DNA of 62,896 bases. Source: a virus. Below, piece by piece: positions 37,203-44,777 of the stretch (positions are counted from its first letter, which is position 1; every line of letters starts with the position of its first letter). The DNA lies in IMG/VR virus record IMGVR_UViG_3300030202_001144, positions 1 through 62,896 of that record. The stretch is one strand, 5' to 3'. A model generated the notes under the pieces. That model saw only the letters and a list, made by a program, of their open reading frames with translations, made no database searches and was not told the origin of the DNA. A program made the translations under genes and the position numbers.

Positions 37203-37564
37203 TATGAATTTCTATAAGCTTTTTGTTCCCATTTAAATCCTGGCCAACCTTCAGGTCTCCATTTACCTTCATATTTTATTTTACCATTTCTACGAGGATA
37301 TGATACCCCGTCAAATATTAATTCATCTTCGTTATAATCTAAACCTTTAGATCCTCCTGAAGTTCTATAATCTTTTATATCTTGTAAATGAATTAATTCA
37401 TGATTTATAGTACCTTGTTGTTCAGCTGGTGACATTGTTCTTTCAACAAGTATACTACCATTTTTTGTGGCAACACCTAATGTACCTTCCTCCATATCCA
37501 TATTGTATATAGGTGTATTCATACTACAAGTGCAATAAGGTGCACCTTTCATCTTAAATGCCAT
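37202..37564 (-). CDS. Small HELIH metallopeptidase-like protein with MAFK N-terminus
   Basis: A 120-residue protein: N-terminal MAFKMKGAPYCTC, then a helix with GTINHELIHLQDIKDY, giving a zinc-protease HExxH (H55-H59) and possible third ligand downstream (Asp/Glu-rich region). The length is minimal for a minigluzincin-like peptidase. A role in capsid maturation or in the injected set is possible; no canonical prohead protease is otherwise seen in the window. Function unproven. Confidence 0.68.
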   Translation of the reverse strand: MAFKMKGAPYCTCSMNTPIYNMDMEEGTLGVATKNGSILVERTMSPAEQQGTINHELIHLQDIKDYRTSGGSKGLDYNEDELIFDGVSYPRRNGKIKYEGKWRPEGWPGFKWEQKAYRNS

Positions 37565-37578
37565 AATATTTTTTTTTA

Positions 37579-37609
37579 TAATAGCCCCGGTAAAAACCGG
37601 AGCTTATTA
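37579..37609 (-). terminator. Intrinsic terminator-like hairpin
   Basis: On the minus strand CCGGT-TTTT-ACCGG with flanking GC and AATAA/TTATT pairings makes a long stem, followed by an A-rich stretch and the start of the HELIH gene. It lies directly after the His-rich gene (stop 37622) and likely attenuates transcription there. Confidence 0.65.
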
Positions 37610-37621
37610 TTTTAAAGAACT

Positions 37622-38269
37622 TTATTTGTGTCCTGGACTACAATGTCTAAGTATTGCTGGTCTTCCAGCTAACTTCATAGCAGGTCCATGAGGCTTACCA
37701 TGCTCTTTAGCAGGGTGAGATACATTACCTTTTATGTAATCTCTATGTGTAGCTGATTGATCTCCGTGAGATGAACCGCTATGTCCATGATAACCTTTGT
37801 CAGTACCTTTATAGTTTGCATAATCTATATGAGTAGCTGATTGATCACCTTTCATAGAACCATGTTTTTTAACTGGTGCGTATTCTCTAACAGCTTTATC
37901 AAGCATTCTATTTGGCATGTCGCCTTCAGCTTTACCTTCTTCAATATCTGGTATAGGCATAGCTTTAAGATCTTCGCTTTCTTTTACTGGAAAAGTTTTT
38001 CCTGCATATTCAAAAGATTTGTCTCCTGCTTTTTTAGCTTGTGAAGCTACATAGCCAAAGTTTTGAACCGGCATGTCCATTTCTCTTGCTGGATAATCCA
38101 TTTTAGCTGGATAATCCATTTTAGCTGGATGATGAGTTTCATCATTTTCTAAATAATGTAATCTTGCAGAGGCACTCAAATCTTTATTATGAGCCATTTT
38201 AGCATCATAACGTTCTTCTTGTCTTTTAGAAAACCTTGGGTGGTTTCCTGAATAATGTCCGTGTCCCAT
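37622..38269 (-). CDS. His-rich protein with short internal repeats
   Basis: A 215-residue hydrophilic protein rich in His, Gly, Lys and Asp. There are two visible repeat families: PAKMDY in tandem (residues about 48-62) and GDQSATHIDY / GDQSATHRDY (residues about 140 and 170). The His clusters (MGHGHYSGNHPRF, KGYHGHSGSSHG) suggest metal binding or low-complexity packing. It is bracketed by hairpins, so it is probably expressed as its own unit. No family is recognised. Confidence 0.66.
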   Translation of the reverse strand: MGHGHYSGNHPRFSKRQEERYDAKMAHNKDLSASARLHYLENDETHHPAKMDYPAKMDYPAREMDMPVQNFGYVASQAKKAGDKSFEYAGKTFPVKESEDLKAMPIPDIEEGKAEGDMPNRMLDKAVREYAPVKKHGSMKGDQSATHIDYANYKGTDKGYHGHSGSSHGDQSATHRDYIKGNVSHPAKEHGKPHGPAMKLAGRPAILRHCSPGHK

Positions 38270-38288
38270 TTTTTTAGTTTTAATAAAA

Positions 38289-38310
38289 CCCTGCTAGAAA
38301 ACTAACAGGG
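38289..38310 (-). terminator. Intrinsic terminator
   Basis: On the minus strand CCCTGTTAG-TTTT-CTAGCAGGG pairs over 9 bp (one G-T) and is followed by TTTTATTAAAAC. A clear rho-independent terminator directly downstream of the 96-aa gene at 38332-38622. Confidence 0.8.
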
Positions 38311-38331
38311 AATTATGATTAATAATTTGTG

Positions 38332-38622
38332 TTATGCTACTACTAAGTCAGTAATTTTTACGCCTGTATTGTTTTGTACAATTGACATAATACCTCCTGG
38401 GTTCGCAGTTACAGCTGAAATAAATAAATCAGCCCACTCTTTACCTTTTGCAGTTACTTCAAATAAGTAGCTTTTACCTCCAGCATAAACTACAAAGTTA
38501 TCAGCAGATGCGTTTCCATTTGCTAAACCTTGGTATACTGCTTCAACGTCTCCGATTAATATATCAGAAAGTTGATTAGCTACATTAATGTCTGCAGCTT
38601 TAATTTTAATGAAATTTGCCAT
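38332..38622 (-). CDS. Small, probably abundant structural protein
   Basis: A 96-residue alpha/beta protein (MANFIKIKAADINVANQLSD, then NFVVYAGGKSYLFEVTAKG). It is set apart by its own 5' leader with a 16-bp direct repeat and a strong terminator, which suggests a separately expressed, abundant product such as a capsid cement protein. No family is recognised. Confidence 0.66.
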   Translation of the reverse strand: MANFIKIKAADINVANQLSDILIGDVEAVYQGLANGNASADNFVVYAGGKSYLFEVTAKGKEWADLFISAVTANPGGIMSIVQNNTGVKITDLVVA

Positions 38623-38630
38623 AATTTTCG

Positions 38631-38666
38631 TGTTAAATGTTATTGTTAAATGTTAAATGTTATTGT
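38631..38666 (-). repeat. 16-bp direct repeat in a gene leader
   Basis: TGTTAAATGTTATTGT occurs twice (38631-38646 and 38651-38666) separated by TAAA, giving a 20-bp period. It lies 9 bp upstream of the start of the 96-aa gene on the minus strand. Possible promoter/regulator site or A-rich translational enhancer. Confidence 0.6.
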
Positions 38667-38691
38667 TGAGTTTTATACAGCTCTCTTACTG

Positions 38692-38904
38692 TTATCCTTT
38701 TGCAAGTTGAGTTATAGGTCCTGCTTTATACGAACAAGGAGCTTTTAATACTTCTTTACCGTATATACCTGAACTTAAGCCTGGACCATGAGGTCTACCA
38801 ACTTGATCTAGCGGCCCATCCCATATATGTGATTCACCTACTATACCAACTTTAGTTCCTGGCTTTAACTTTTCCATTGCTGGGTCATATTTTTTATGAT
38901 TCAT
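38692..38904 (-). CDS. Small protein, unknown function
   Basis: A 70-residue basic protein (MNHKKYDPAMEKLKPGTKVG, then HIWDGPLDQVGRPHGPGLSSG). The GRPHGPG segment resembles KPHGPAMKLAGRP in the His-rich neighbour at 37622-38269, hinting at a shared short motif. Function unknown. Confidence 0.6.
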   Translation of the reverse strand: MNHKKYDPAMEKLKPGTKVGIVGESHIWDGPLDQVGRPHGPGLSSGIYGKEVLKAPCSYKAGPITQLAKG

Positions 38905-38914
38905 AACTATTGTG

Positions 38915-39418
38915 TTAAACTGGTTTATATAATTCTTCTAATTTATTTTGCGGTGCCTGCATTTCTGGTGGATTCACATTTGACATAACATCATTTATTA
39001 CTTCGTTTTTAAACTCTGTTTTGTCTGCAGGATCTATTTCAGATGAAAATGTATTAACTGATTCTTTAACATTGTCAACTAAAGGTTTACCAGTATTTAT
39101 AGCATTTTGCATTAAAGTTTGTTTTGAAACACCGGTTTTATCAACAGCACCACCTAATGGAGCTAATGTTTGATTTTGTAACTGAGGATTAATAGGATTT
39201 GTATTGGCAATATAAGTTGGCATAAAACCACCTGGGTTTTGACCATATTGAGCTGTTCTATCCATGTGACCCATTGTATAAGCTTCAGGAGTTGCAAACT
39301 GCTGATAATTAGTCATACCTTCAATTCCTTCGTGAGCAAAACCTGTTTGTTTTAAACCACCAGGCAAACCCATTTGTCTCAATGGAGGTATTTTATAAGA
39401 TATTTTTTTTCTTGCCAT
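38915..39418 (-). CDS. Small protein with basic N-terminal motif, unknown function
   Basis: A 167-residue protein beginning MARKKISYKIPPLRQMGLPG, a variant of the K-x-P-L-K/R-Q motif seen in the MAFK group. The remainder is Asn/Pro/Gln-rich and probably extended (TNPINPQLQNQTLAPLGG). It could be a packaged or scaffold-type protein. No family is recognised. Confidence 0.62.
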   Translation of the reverse strand: MARKKISYKIPPLRQMGLPGGLKQTGFAHEGIEGMTNYQQFATPEAYTMGHMDRTAQYGQNPGGFMPTYIANTNPINPQLQNQTLAPLGGAVDKTGVSKQTLMQNAINTGKPLVDNVKESVNTFSSEIDPADKTEFKNEVINDVMSNVNPPEMQAPQNKLEELYKPV

Positions 39419-39420
39419 AA

Positions 39421-40116
39421 TTATTCGTTTTCTTTATTAACATCAGGTGCAAACTCTTTCATAAAATCTTCACCTGCTCTATTAGTTTGACTCTTGATAA
39501 AATTTTCTTTTTTCTTTTGTAATCTTTTTGCTTTTGCGTATTTACCATCAGCTAATGCTTGTTTTAATCTAGCGTCAATCGAAGGTAAATTTCTTTTGTT
39601 AAATCCAAATTTATTTTTATTAGGATCTCTTTCTGCGTCTAACATTGGATCGTCCATAAAACTATATGGATTTATAGTATTGCTGTTATTGTTAGCGCCT
39701 GAATCAGTAGTACTTTGTGGGTTTGAATAACTACCACTTCCAAAAACAGGAGGTTTTACATCTGGTAATTTCATTCCACCAAACTTTGTTTGAGTTGGCG
39801 TGCCTGGAATTAAAGGTGCAGGTTCTGGTTTAGTAAACTTATCAAGCATATTAAGCTCTGATAAAGCATTATAAGCAGCGCTACCTGGTCTTACGTGATT
39901 ATTTTTTACTGGATGAGTAGTTCTCATTTTTTCAGCTTTTTTATAACTAGCGTCATTACCTGCTGTGCCGGGACTATTCATTTGTCTCATCTTGTTCCAA
40001 CCTTCAGAGTGCATCATATCACTACCGCAGTGTTTTAATGGATGAGGTAAATCTCTTTCTAAGTCATCACCAAACATTATTTTTGCAGCGCGTTTTACAT
40101 TATTTTTAAAAGCCAT
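39421..40116 (-). CDS. MAFK-motif protein 3, unknown function
   Basis: A 231-residue protein beginning MAFKNNVKRAAKIMFG, with LPHPLKHCGSDMMH soon after. The centre is Pro/Gly/Asn-rich, and the C-terminus is a Lys-rich helix (DARLKQALADGKYAKAKRLQ). This is the layout of a disordered cargo protein with basic ends. It is the first gene after the wHTH regulator in the direction of transcription. Confidence 0.64.
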   Translation of the reverse strand: MAFKNNVKRAAKIMFGDDLERDLPHPLKHCGSDMMHSEGWNKMRQMNSPGTAGNDASYKKAEKMRTTHPVKNNHVRPGSAAYNALSELNMLDKFTKPEPAPLIPGTPTQTKFGGMKLPDVKPPVFGSGSYSNPQSTTDSGANNNSNTINPYSFMDDPMLDAERDPNKNKFGFNKRNLPSIDARLKQALADGKYAKAKRLQKKKENFIKSQTNRAGEDFMKEFAPDVNKENE

Positions 40117-40118
40117 GT

Positions 40119-40565
40119 TTATCTATTTTTATCTATATTAACATTATATATAGAAGTTCTTAAAACTTTATTTGTATACGTATCTTTTCTCATTATAATA
40201 TTTCTTCTTTCGCTTGTAGGTATATCTTCATAACCTAACATTATTTTATAAATTTTATTTATAAGTTGTTTTGCTTTAAACGATATTTTATAAATATTAT
40301 ATTTTTGAGTCGTTCTATTTCTATGACGCCAAACAACTATCCAGTTGTTCTTTATTAATTTGTTCCATCTTTTTTTATCCCAACTATAAGAGTATGTACC
40401 CATTTTAAAATCTTTTATGGTAAACATATCTACACAATCTAAATAAATTAACAATTCTAATTCAGCATCATTTAAGCCGTTGTTCTTACAAGCCCACTTA
40501 CGTATTATACGATAATGTTTCAGCAAATTCAGATCTTTTAAATCTGATGCTTCTAGCCTTTTCAT
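40119..40565 (-). CDS. Winged-helix DNA-binding protein (MarR-like), putative regulator
   Basis: A 148-residue protein. LNDAELELLIYLDCVDMFTI then FSYSWDKKRWNKLIKNNWIV-like helices, followed by WRHRNRTTQKYNIYKISFKA (wing) and a long C-terminal helix, match a winged HTH of MarR type. The stop-proximal basic tail would favour DNA contact. It overlaps the groES 3' region by 4 bp, so it is made together with the chaperonins. A role in late-gene control is inferred. Confidence 0.6.
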   Translation of the reverse strand: MKRLEASDLKDLNLLKHYRIIRKWACKNNGLNDAELELLIYLDCVDMFTIKDFKMGTYSYSWDKKRWNKLIKNNWIVVWRHRNRTTQKYNIYKISFKAKQLINKIYKIMLGYEDIPTSERRNIIMRKDTYTNKVLRTSIYNVNIDKNR

Positions 40566-40822
40566 AAAACAACGACCACATCTTGTGATTTTATAACATG
40601 ATAAGTATTATCTTCTACTTCTATTTTATGTCCTGCGTGTCTATCAAAATAAATAGTATCATTTTCATTTAATCCTTTTATTTCATCACCTACAGCTAAA
40701 ATAGTAGCTTTAGTATATCTAATATCATCTTTATGTTTTTCACCTAAAAGTAAACCACCTTTTGTTTTTGTGGTTCCTTCTTTGGTTTTTTCTATTATTA
40801 AATTTCTACCTATTGCTTTCAT
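40562..40822 (-). CDS. groES: Co-chaperonin GroES
   Basis: An 86-residue Cpn10: MKAIGRNLIIEKTKEGTTKT with mobile-loop region KGGLLLGEK, then RYTKATILAVGDEIKGLNEN, DTIYFDRHAGHKIEVEDNTY and HVIKSQDVVVVL. All strands of the family are present at slightly below the usual 97 residues. It caps the GroEL ring. The start at 40822 overlaps the groEL 3' end by about 17 bp, so translation is coupled; the gene order EL-ES is the reverse of the usual bacterial ES-EL. Confidence 0.88.
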   Translation of the reverse strand: MKAIGRNLIIEKTKEGTTKTKGGLLLGEKHKDDIRYTKATILAVGDEIKGLNENDTIYFDRHAGHKIEVEDNTYHVIKSQDVVVVL

Positions 40823-42362
40823 CAACTCTAATATTATTAATTACACAATCTGTAGATAAAATTGTAGTAGCTACTGAAGCAGCGTTTTTTAACGCGCTTT
40901 TAGTTACAAGCAAAGGATCAATTACACCTTCATCTATCATGTTTGCTTTAGCTTTATTTATTACATTTATACCTACACCATCTTCAGCAGGTATAACTAT
41001 TTCATCTATACCAGCATTATTTAATATAACTTTATAAGGAGACATAATAGATTCTAATAAAATTTGTTCACCTTGATTATCTCCTTTTACATTAAAAGAA
41101 GCATTTAACAAAGCAACTCCTCCTCCAGGAACTATACCTTCTTTTATAGCAGCTTTAGTAGCACATATAGCGTCTTCAGCTCTATCTAATTTTTCTTTTA
41201 GTTCAACTTCTGAATTAGCACCTATTTTTACAACCGCAATTTTTGCAGATAATCTAGCTAATCTTTTTTCTAAACTTATTATTTTATCAGGTATTTTACA
41301 ACTTTTTAATTCCTTTTTGATTTCTTCTATTATACTTAATGTTTCCGGTTTTGTTTCACCTATTTGTATAATAGTTTCATCTTCTGTAGTAACACTTTTT
41401 AAACATGAACCTAAATAGTCTATATCTATTAAATCCATATCGTCACCTAAATTTTCATTTATAACAACAGCATTTGTAAGTAATGCAATATCATCTAATA
41501 TTTGCTTTCTATTTATACCTAATACTGGAGCTTCTACTACATTTATTTTTATATTGCCTTTTGTTTTGTTCATTGCTAATGCAGTTAAAACATCAGGACT
41601 TAAATCACCTATTATTAATAATTGTTTTTTATTTTTTATAACATGTTCTAATATAGATTGTATTTGCCTTATAGTAGAAACTTCAGAATCAATAATTAAA
41701 ACTAATGGATTATCTAATTCTGCAGACTTGTTTTCTTTGTTTGTTATAAAATGAGGTGATGTTATACCTTTAGGATATTGTGCACCATCAATTACTTCAG
41801 TTTTAGTTTCACCCGAAACTGATACTTCCATCATTACTACGCCTGTTTTATCTACTGATCTAAAAGCATTAGCTATTAATGTACCTAATTTTTTATCGTT
41901 ATTAGTAGATATAGTTGCAACATGATCAAGCATTTCATCTTTAACAGGTATTGAAATATTATCTAAATATTTTACAACTTTATCAACACAGCTGTTTACA
42001 CCTTCTTTTATTATTCTTACGTTTTTTTTATCTAACACTTTATAAGCATTATCTAAAATAGCGTGAGCTAATACGGTTGCTGTAGTGGTTCCGTCGCCTG
42101 CTTCCTGTACTGTTTTTTTAGCAGCTTGTTTTAATAATGTAGCACCCATATTTTCTACTGGGTTTCTCAATATTATGTTTTCTGCTACAGTTACACCATC
42201 TTTAGTAATTATAGGATTACCATTGGAATCTTCTAAAATAACACACTTACCGCTAGCTCCTAAAGTGGAGCTAACAGCTTGTGTAAGTTTTTCAATTCCT
42301 TCAAATACTTTATCTCTAGCCTCGTTACCGAAGTTAAGATTTTTTACTATCATATTTGACAT
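40806..42362 (-). CDS. groEL: Chaperonin GroEL
   Basis: A 518-residue group I chaperonin. The ATP motif GDGTTT is at residues 89-94; the catalytic Asp region RAEDAICATKAAIKEGIVPG, then GGVALL, lies at about 392-412; MIDEGVIDPLLVTKSALKNA is near the C-terminus. It is about 30 residues shorter than E. coli GroEL and lacks the GGM-repeat tail. Paired with a phage GroES, it probably folds capsid or tail-fibre proteins whose genes flank it. Phage GroEL genes are known from a few phages (for example EL and AR9) and metagenomes, but pairing with GroES is uncommon. The leader is a run of ATTTA repeats. Confidence 0.92.
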   Translation of the reverse strand: MSNMIVKNLNFGNEARDKVFEGIEKLTQAVSSTLGASGKCVILEDSNGNPIITKDGVTVAENIILRNPVENMGATLLKQAAKKTVQEAGDGTTTATVLAHAILDNAYKVLDKKNVRIIKEGVNSCVDKVVKYLDNISIPVKDEMLDHVATISTNNDKKLGTLIANAFRSVDKTGVVMMEVSVSGETKTEVIDGAQYPKGITSPHFITNKENKSAELDNPLVLIIDSEVSTIRQIQSILEHVIKNKKQLLIIGDLSPDVLTALAMNKTKGNIKINVVEAPVLGINRKQILDDIALLTNAVVINENLGDDMDLIDIDYLGSCLKSVTTEDETIIQIGETKPETLSIIEEIKKELKSCKIPDKIISLEKRLARLSAKIAVVKIGANSEVELKEKLDRAEDAICATKAAIKEGIVPGGGVALLNASFNVKGDNQGEQILLESIMSPYKVILNNAGIDEIVIPAEDGVGINVINKAKANMIDEGVIDPLLVTKSALKNAASVATTILSTDCVINNIRVDESNR

Positions 42363-42387
42363 AATTTAATTTAATTTAATTTAATTG

Positions 42388-42675
42388 TTATTTAAAGGTT
42401 TTGACGACTTTTGGTCCTTTTAAGAAATCTACTTTCTTAGCATAGTGTTCTACTGATCCATCAATAGCTTGTTCTGCTCCTTCAATAGTTTCTCTACGGG
42501 TTACGTCGTGCCAAGTATCTTCATTTGGATCTTGGTATTCAGTTTGATAAAAACCGTTAGGTAATTGGGTTATCCTCCAGTTCTTTTTTTCTGAAAGATG
42601 TTTCCAAAGGTTAATGGTTTCTTCTGAAATTTGTGGTTGACTATTCCACGTTCTAGTCTGATAATAAAACGTCAT
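42388..42675 (-). CDS. Small Trp/Tyr-rich protein, unknown function
   Basis: A 95-residue protein (MTFYYQTRTWNSQPQISEET, then NWRITQLPNGFYQTEYQDP). The pattern suggests a small alpha/beta fold with a helix near ETIEGAEQAIDGSVEHYAKK. It sits alone between a hairpin and groEL. No known function. Confidence 0.6.
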   Translation of the reverse strand: MTFYYQTRTWNSQPQISEETINLWKHLSEKKNWRITQLPNGFYQTEYQDPNEDTWHDVTRRETIEGAEQAIDGSVEHYAKKVDFLKGPKVVKTFK

Positions 42676-42705
42676 AATTTTGGTTTTAAGTTATTATTGG
42701 TTTAT

Positions 42706-42726
42706 TGCTCTTACCCGAGCAGGGTA
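42706..42726 (-). promoter_or_regulatory. Mutually exclusive hairpin element downstream of a tail gene
   Basis: On the minus strand the order is TACCC-TGCTC-GGGTA-A-GAGCA: TACCC pairs with GGGTA and TGCTC pairs with GAGCA. The two 5-bp stems interleave and cannot both form with such short loops, giving two alternative hairpins. No T-run follows. It may be a weak terminator or attenuator ahead of the chaperonin genes. Confidence 0.4.
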
Positions 42727-42761
42727 TAATATTATTATTACTGATTTTATGTATATTTTAC

Positions 42762-43451
42762 TTATATTCCAGCTACATTATCTATATCAGCTGCATCTAC
42801 ACTTATTATGTTATCTATATCATCACCATCAACCCCTATAACATTATTTGAATAACCAGTAGCTGTAGCTGTAAATTCAAGTCTTGGAACATAAGAAAAA
42901 TTTTGATAACCATTCAGGGTTTGTACTAAAAGCGGCGCTTGATTATTATAATCGTCATACCACATTACAGCTAGTTTTAAGTAACCAGTACTAAATGCAC
43001 TAATAGCAGTTGAGTTTAAAGTTATGTCACTAATACTATTTGTATCAGGCCAATATGTTGTACTACTTCCTCCATATAGAGTGCTAAAATCTACATCACC
43101 AAAATCACTTGATGATAAATTTGTATCTGCATTTCCTTGAGCTGTAGACTTTACAATAGCTATTGGAAAATTACTACTACTAGTAGCTGTAGGATCAAGT
43201 CTTAATCTTAAGTTACTAATAGTGTATCCTGTTTGATAACTAGTTACATCAAAAGCAAAGAAAGCGCGATATAACTGCCATTCACTTCCTTTACCACCAG
43301 ATACATATCTCATCCTAACAGAAATAGCATTGCTACTAGTAGGTTGATTTGAAGTAAAATCATTTGCAGTACTAGAGTTTCTACATTGACTAAACGAATT
43401 AATTGATGAATTCCCTAGTATTCCATATTTAGATGCATTTATTGTAGGCAT
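42762..43451 (-). CDS. Tail-fibre-associated or receptor-binding beta protein
   Basis: A 229-residue protein. The core (GSEWQLYRAFFAFDVTSYQ, then TISNLRLRLDP) resembles a DNRLRE-like/carbohydrate-binding jelly-roll. The C-terminus carries a short repeat of the type VIGVDGDDIDNIISVDAADI, a pattern seen at the tips of phage surface proteins. It is next to two tail-fibre genes, so a host-binding role is likely. Confidence 0.62.
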   Translation of the reverse strand: MPTINASKYGILGNSSINSFSQCRNSSTANDFTSNQPTSSNAISVRMRYVSGGKGSEWQLYRAFFAFDVTSYQTGYTISNLRLRLDPTATSSSNFPIAIVKSTAQGNADTNLSSSDFGDVDFSTLYGGSSTTYWPDTNSISDITLNSTAISAFSTGYLKLAVMWYDDYNNQAPLLVQTLNGYQNFSYVPRLEFTATATGYSNNVIGVDGDDIDNIISVDAADIDNVAGI

Positions 43452-43453
43452 GA

Positions 43454-44752
43454 TTAACTAACTTCTACCCAAGTACCGCTTGGATTAAAATATATTATAT
43501 TTGAATCTATAGTATATCCAACAACTCTAACATAATCACCAGCTCCACTAGGTGGAGTTGTAGTAAATTCACCAGCTGTAGTAGATACATATAGAGGCGC
43601 ACCAGCGCTTAAACCATGTGATGCAATTCTAATAAGTCCTTGTAATAACATACCATCACTAGATGAACTTGTTCCTAAAGCAACACCTAACATCCTTGTA
43701 GCTCCATCACTATCTGCATCGGCTAACGACCAAGCAGCTGCTAAATTACTTTTATAATATATTTTACCAAATGTAGTAGATGAGCTGTGTAGTTTTATAA
43801 TTATACCGTTTCCTTCTGCACCAGCTCCAGGAGCAGCAAAAGTATTTAATTCAATACCACTATCTGGATCTAATACAAGATTTCCATCACTTGATAACGT
43901 ACAGTTTCCTGTAACTGATACACCACTTGATGTTGTTTGAAATTTCTGTGAATTATTATGATATAATTGAACACCAGCGTTACCTGTACAATAAACAGCA
44001 TTTTCACTACTTTGTGATTGTATTATAACATCATCACTAGCTCTTAAATATAAATCATCACCATTACTATCTATATATAAATCAGCTGTTGCATTTAAAA
44101 TATAAGAGTTTGATCCGTCGTGATATAATTCTAAATCAGTAGAACTTCCCAGCGTTATACGAGATTTATCAGGCCATTTAGTATAAAGAGCACTACCAGT
44201 ACTTGCAGCACTACCATCTAATCTAAAATATTCAGTAGCAGTTCCATTACCACTATCTGCATAAAATGTTATATCACCATCTTCAGCTTGATTCCATAAT
44301 TCAAAATTTCTACCACCACTTTCATTTATTAAAAAGAAATCATTATTTGCATCGTTTAACATTGAAAATGTATTGGCTGTGTTGCCAAAATTTCTCCATT
44401 GAAAAGCAACTAGATTACTTAAATAAACATTATTTGTTATTAGTGTAGAAGTAGAGTTGCCAGCTAAAGGTAAATATGCAAAACCTGATACAGCACCAAG
44501 ATCAGAAACTAATTGAGTTCCTGTTCTATACTTAATCTCTCCACTATCACTTACTAAAAATTTATCAGTATCTGATGTAGCATTAGATATAGTATCAACT
44601 TTTGCTTTACCACCAACATGTAAGGAATATGTTGTAGCTTGTGCAGCGCCGCCAGTAAATACACCACCGGCAGCTACTACATCTCCTTCTTTTTGGTTTC
44701 CATTTAATATTATGTCACCATCAGTTGTTATATTTGTTTCAAAATGTGGCAT
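43454..44752 (-). CDS. Tail fibre protein
   Basis: A 432-residue fibre. The central region has LELYHDGSNSYILNATADLY and IDSNGDDLYLRASDDVIIQS, the familiar repetitive trimeric fibre pattern found in marine phages, then KFQTTSSGVSVTGNCTLSSD. The C-terminal part is a separate domain (IRIASHGLSAGAPLYVSTT). It likely trimerises and contacts the host with the adjacent 829-aa fibre. Confidence 0.72.
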   Translation of the reverse strand: MPHFETNITTDGDIILNGNQKEGDVVAAGGVFTGGAAQATTYSLHVGGKAKVDTISNATSDTDKFLVSDSGEIKYRTGTQLVSDLGAVSGFAYLPLAGNSTSTLITNNVYLSNLVAFQWRNFGNTANTFSMLNDANNDFFLINESGGRNFELWNQAEDGDITFYADSGNGTATEYFRLDGSAASTGSALYTKWPDKSRITLGSSTDLELYHDGSNSYILNATADLYIDSNGDDLYLRASDDVIIQSQSSENAVYCTGNAGVQLYHNNSQKFQTTSSGVSVTGNCTLSSDGNLVLDPDSGIELNTFAAPGAGAEGNGIIIKLHSSSTTFGKIYYKSNLAAAWSLADADSDGATRMLGVALGTSSSSDGMLLQGLIRIASHGLSAGAPLYVSTTAGEFTTTPPSGAGDYVRVVGYTIDSNIIYFNPSGTWVEVS

Positions 44753-44777
44753 TTAATTTAATTTTATTTTTGTTGTT

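Noticed and set aside
42706-42726. H-type pseudoknot from interleaved TACCC/GGGTA and TGCTC/GAGCA
   Set aside because: Loops of 0-1 nt cannot span the stems, so only alternative hairpins are proposed.
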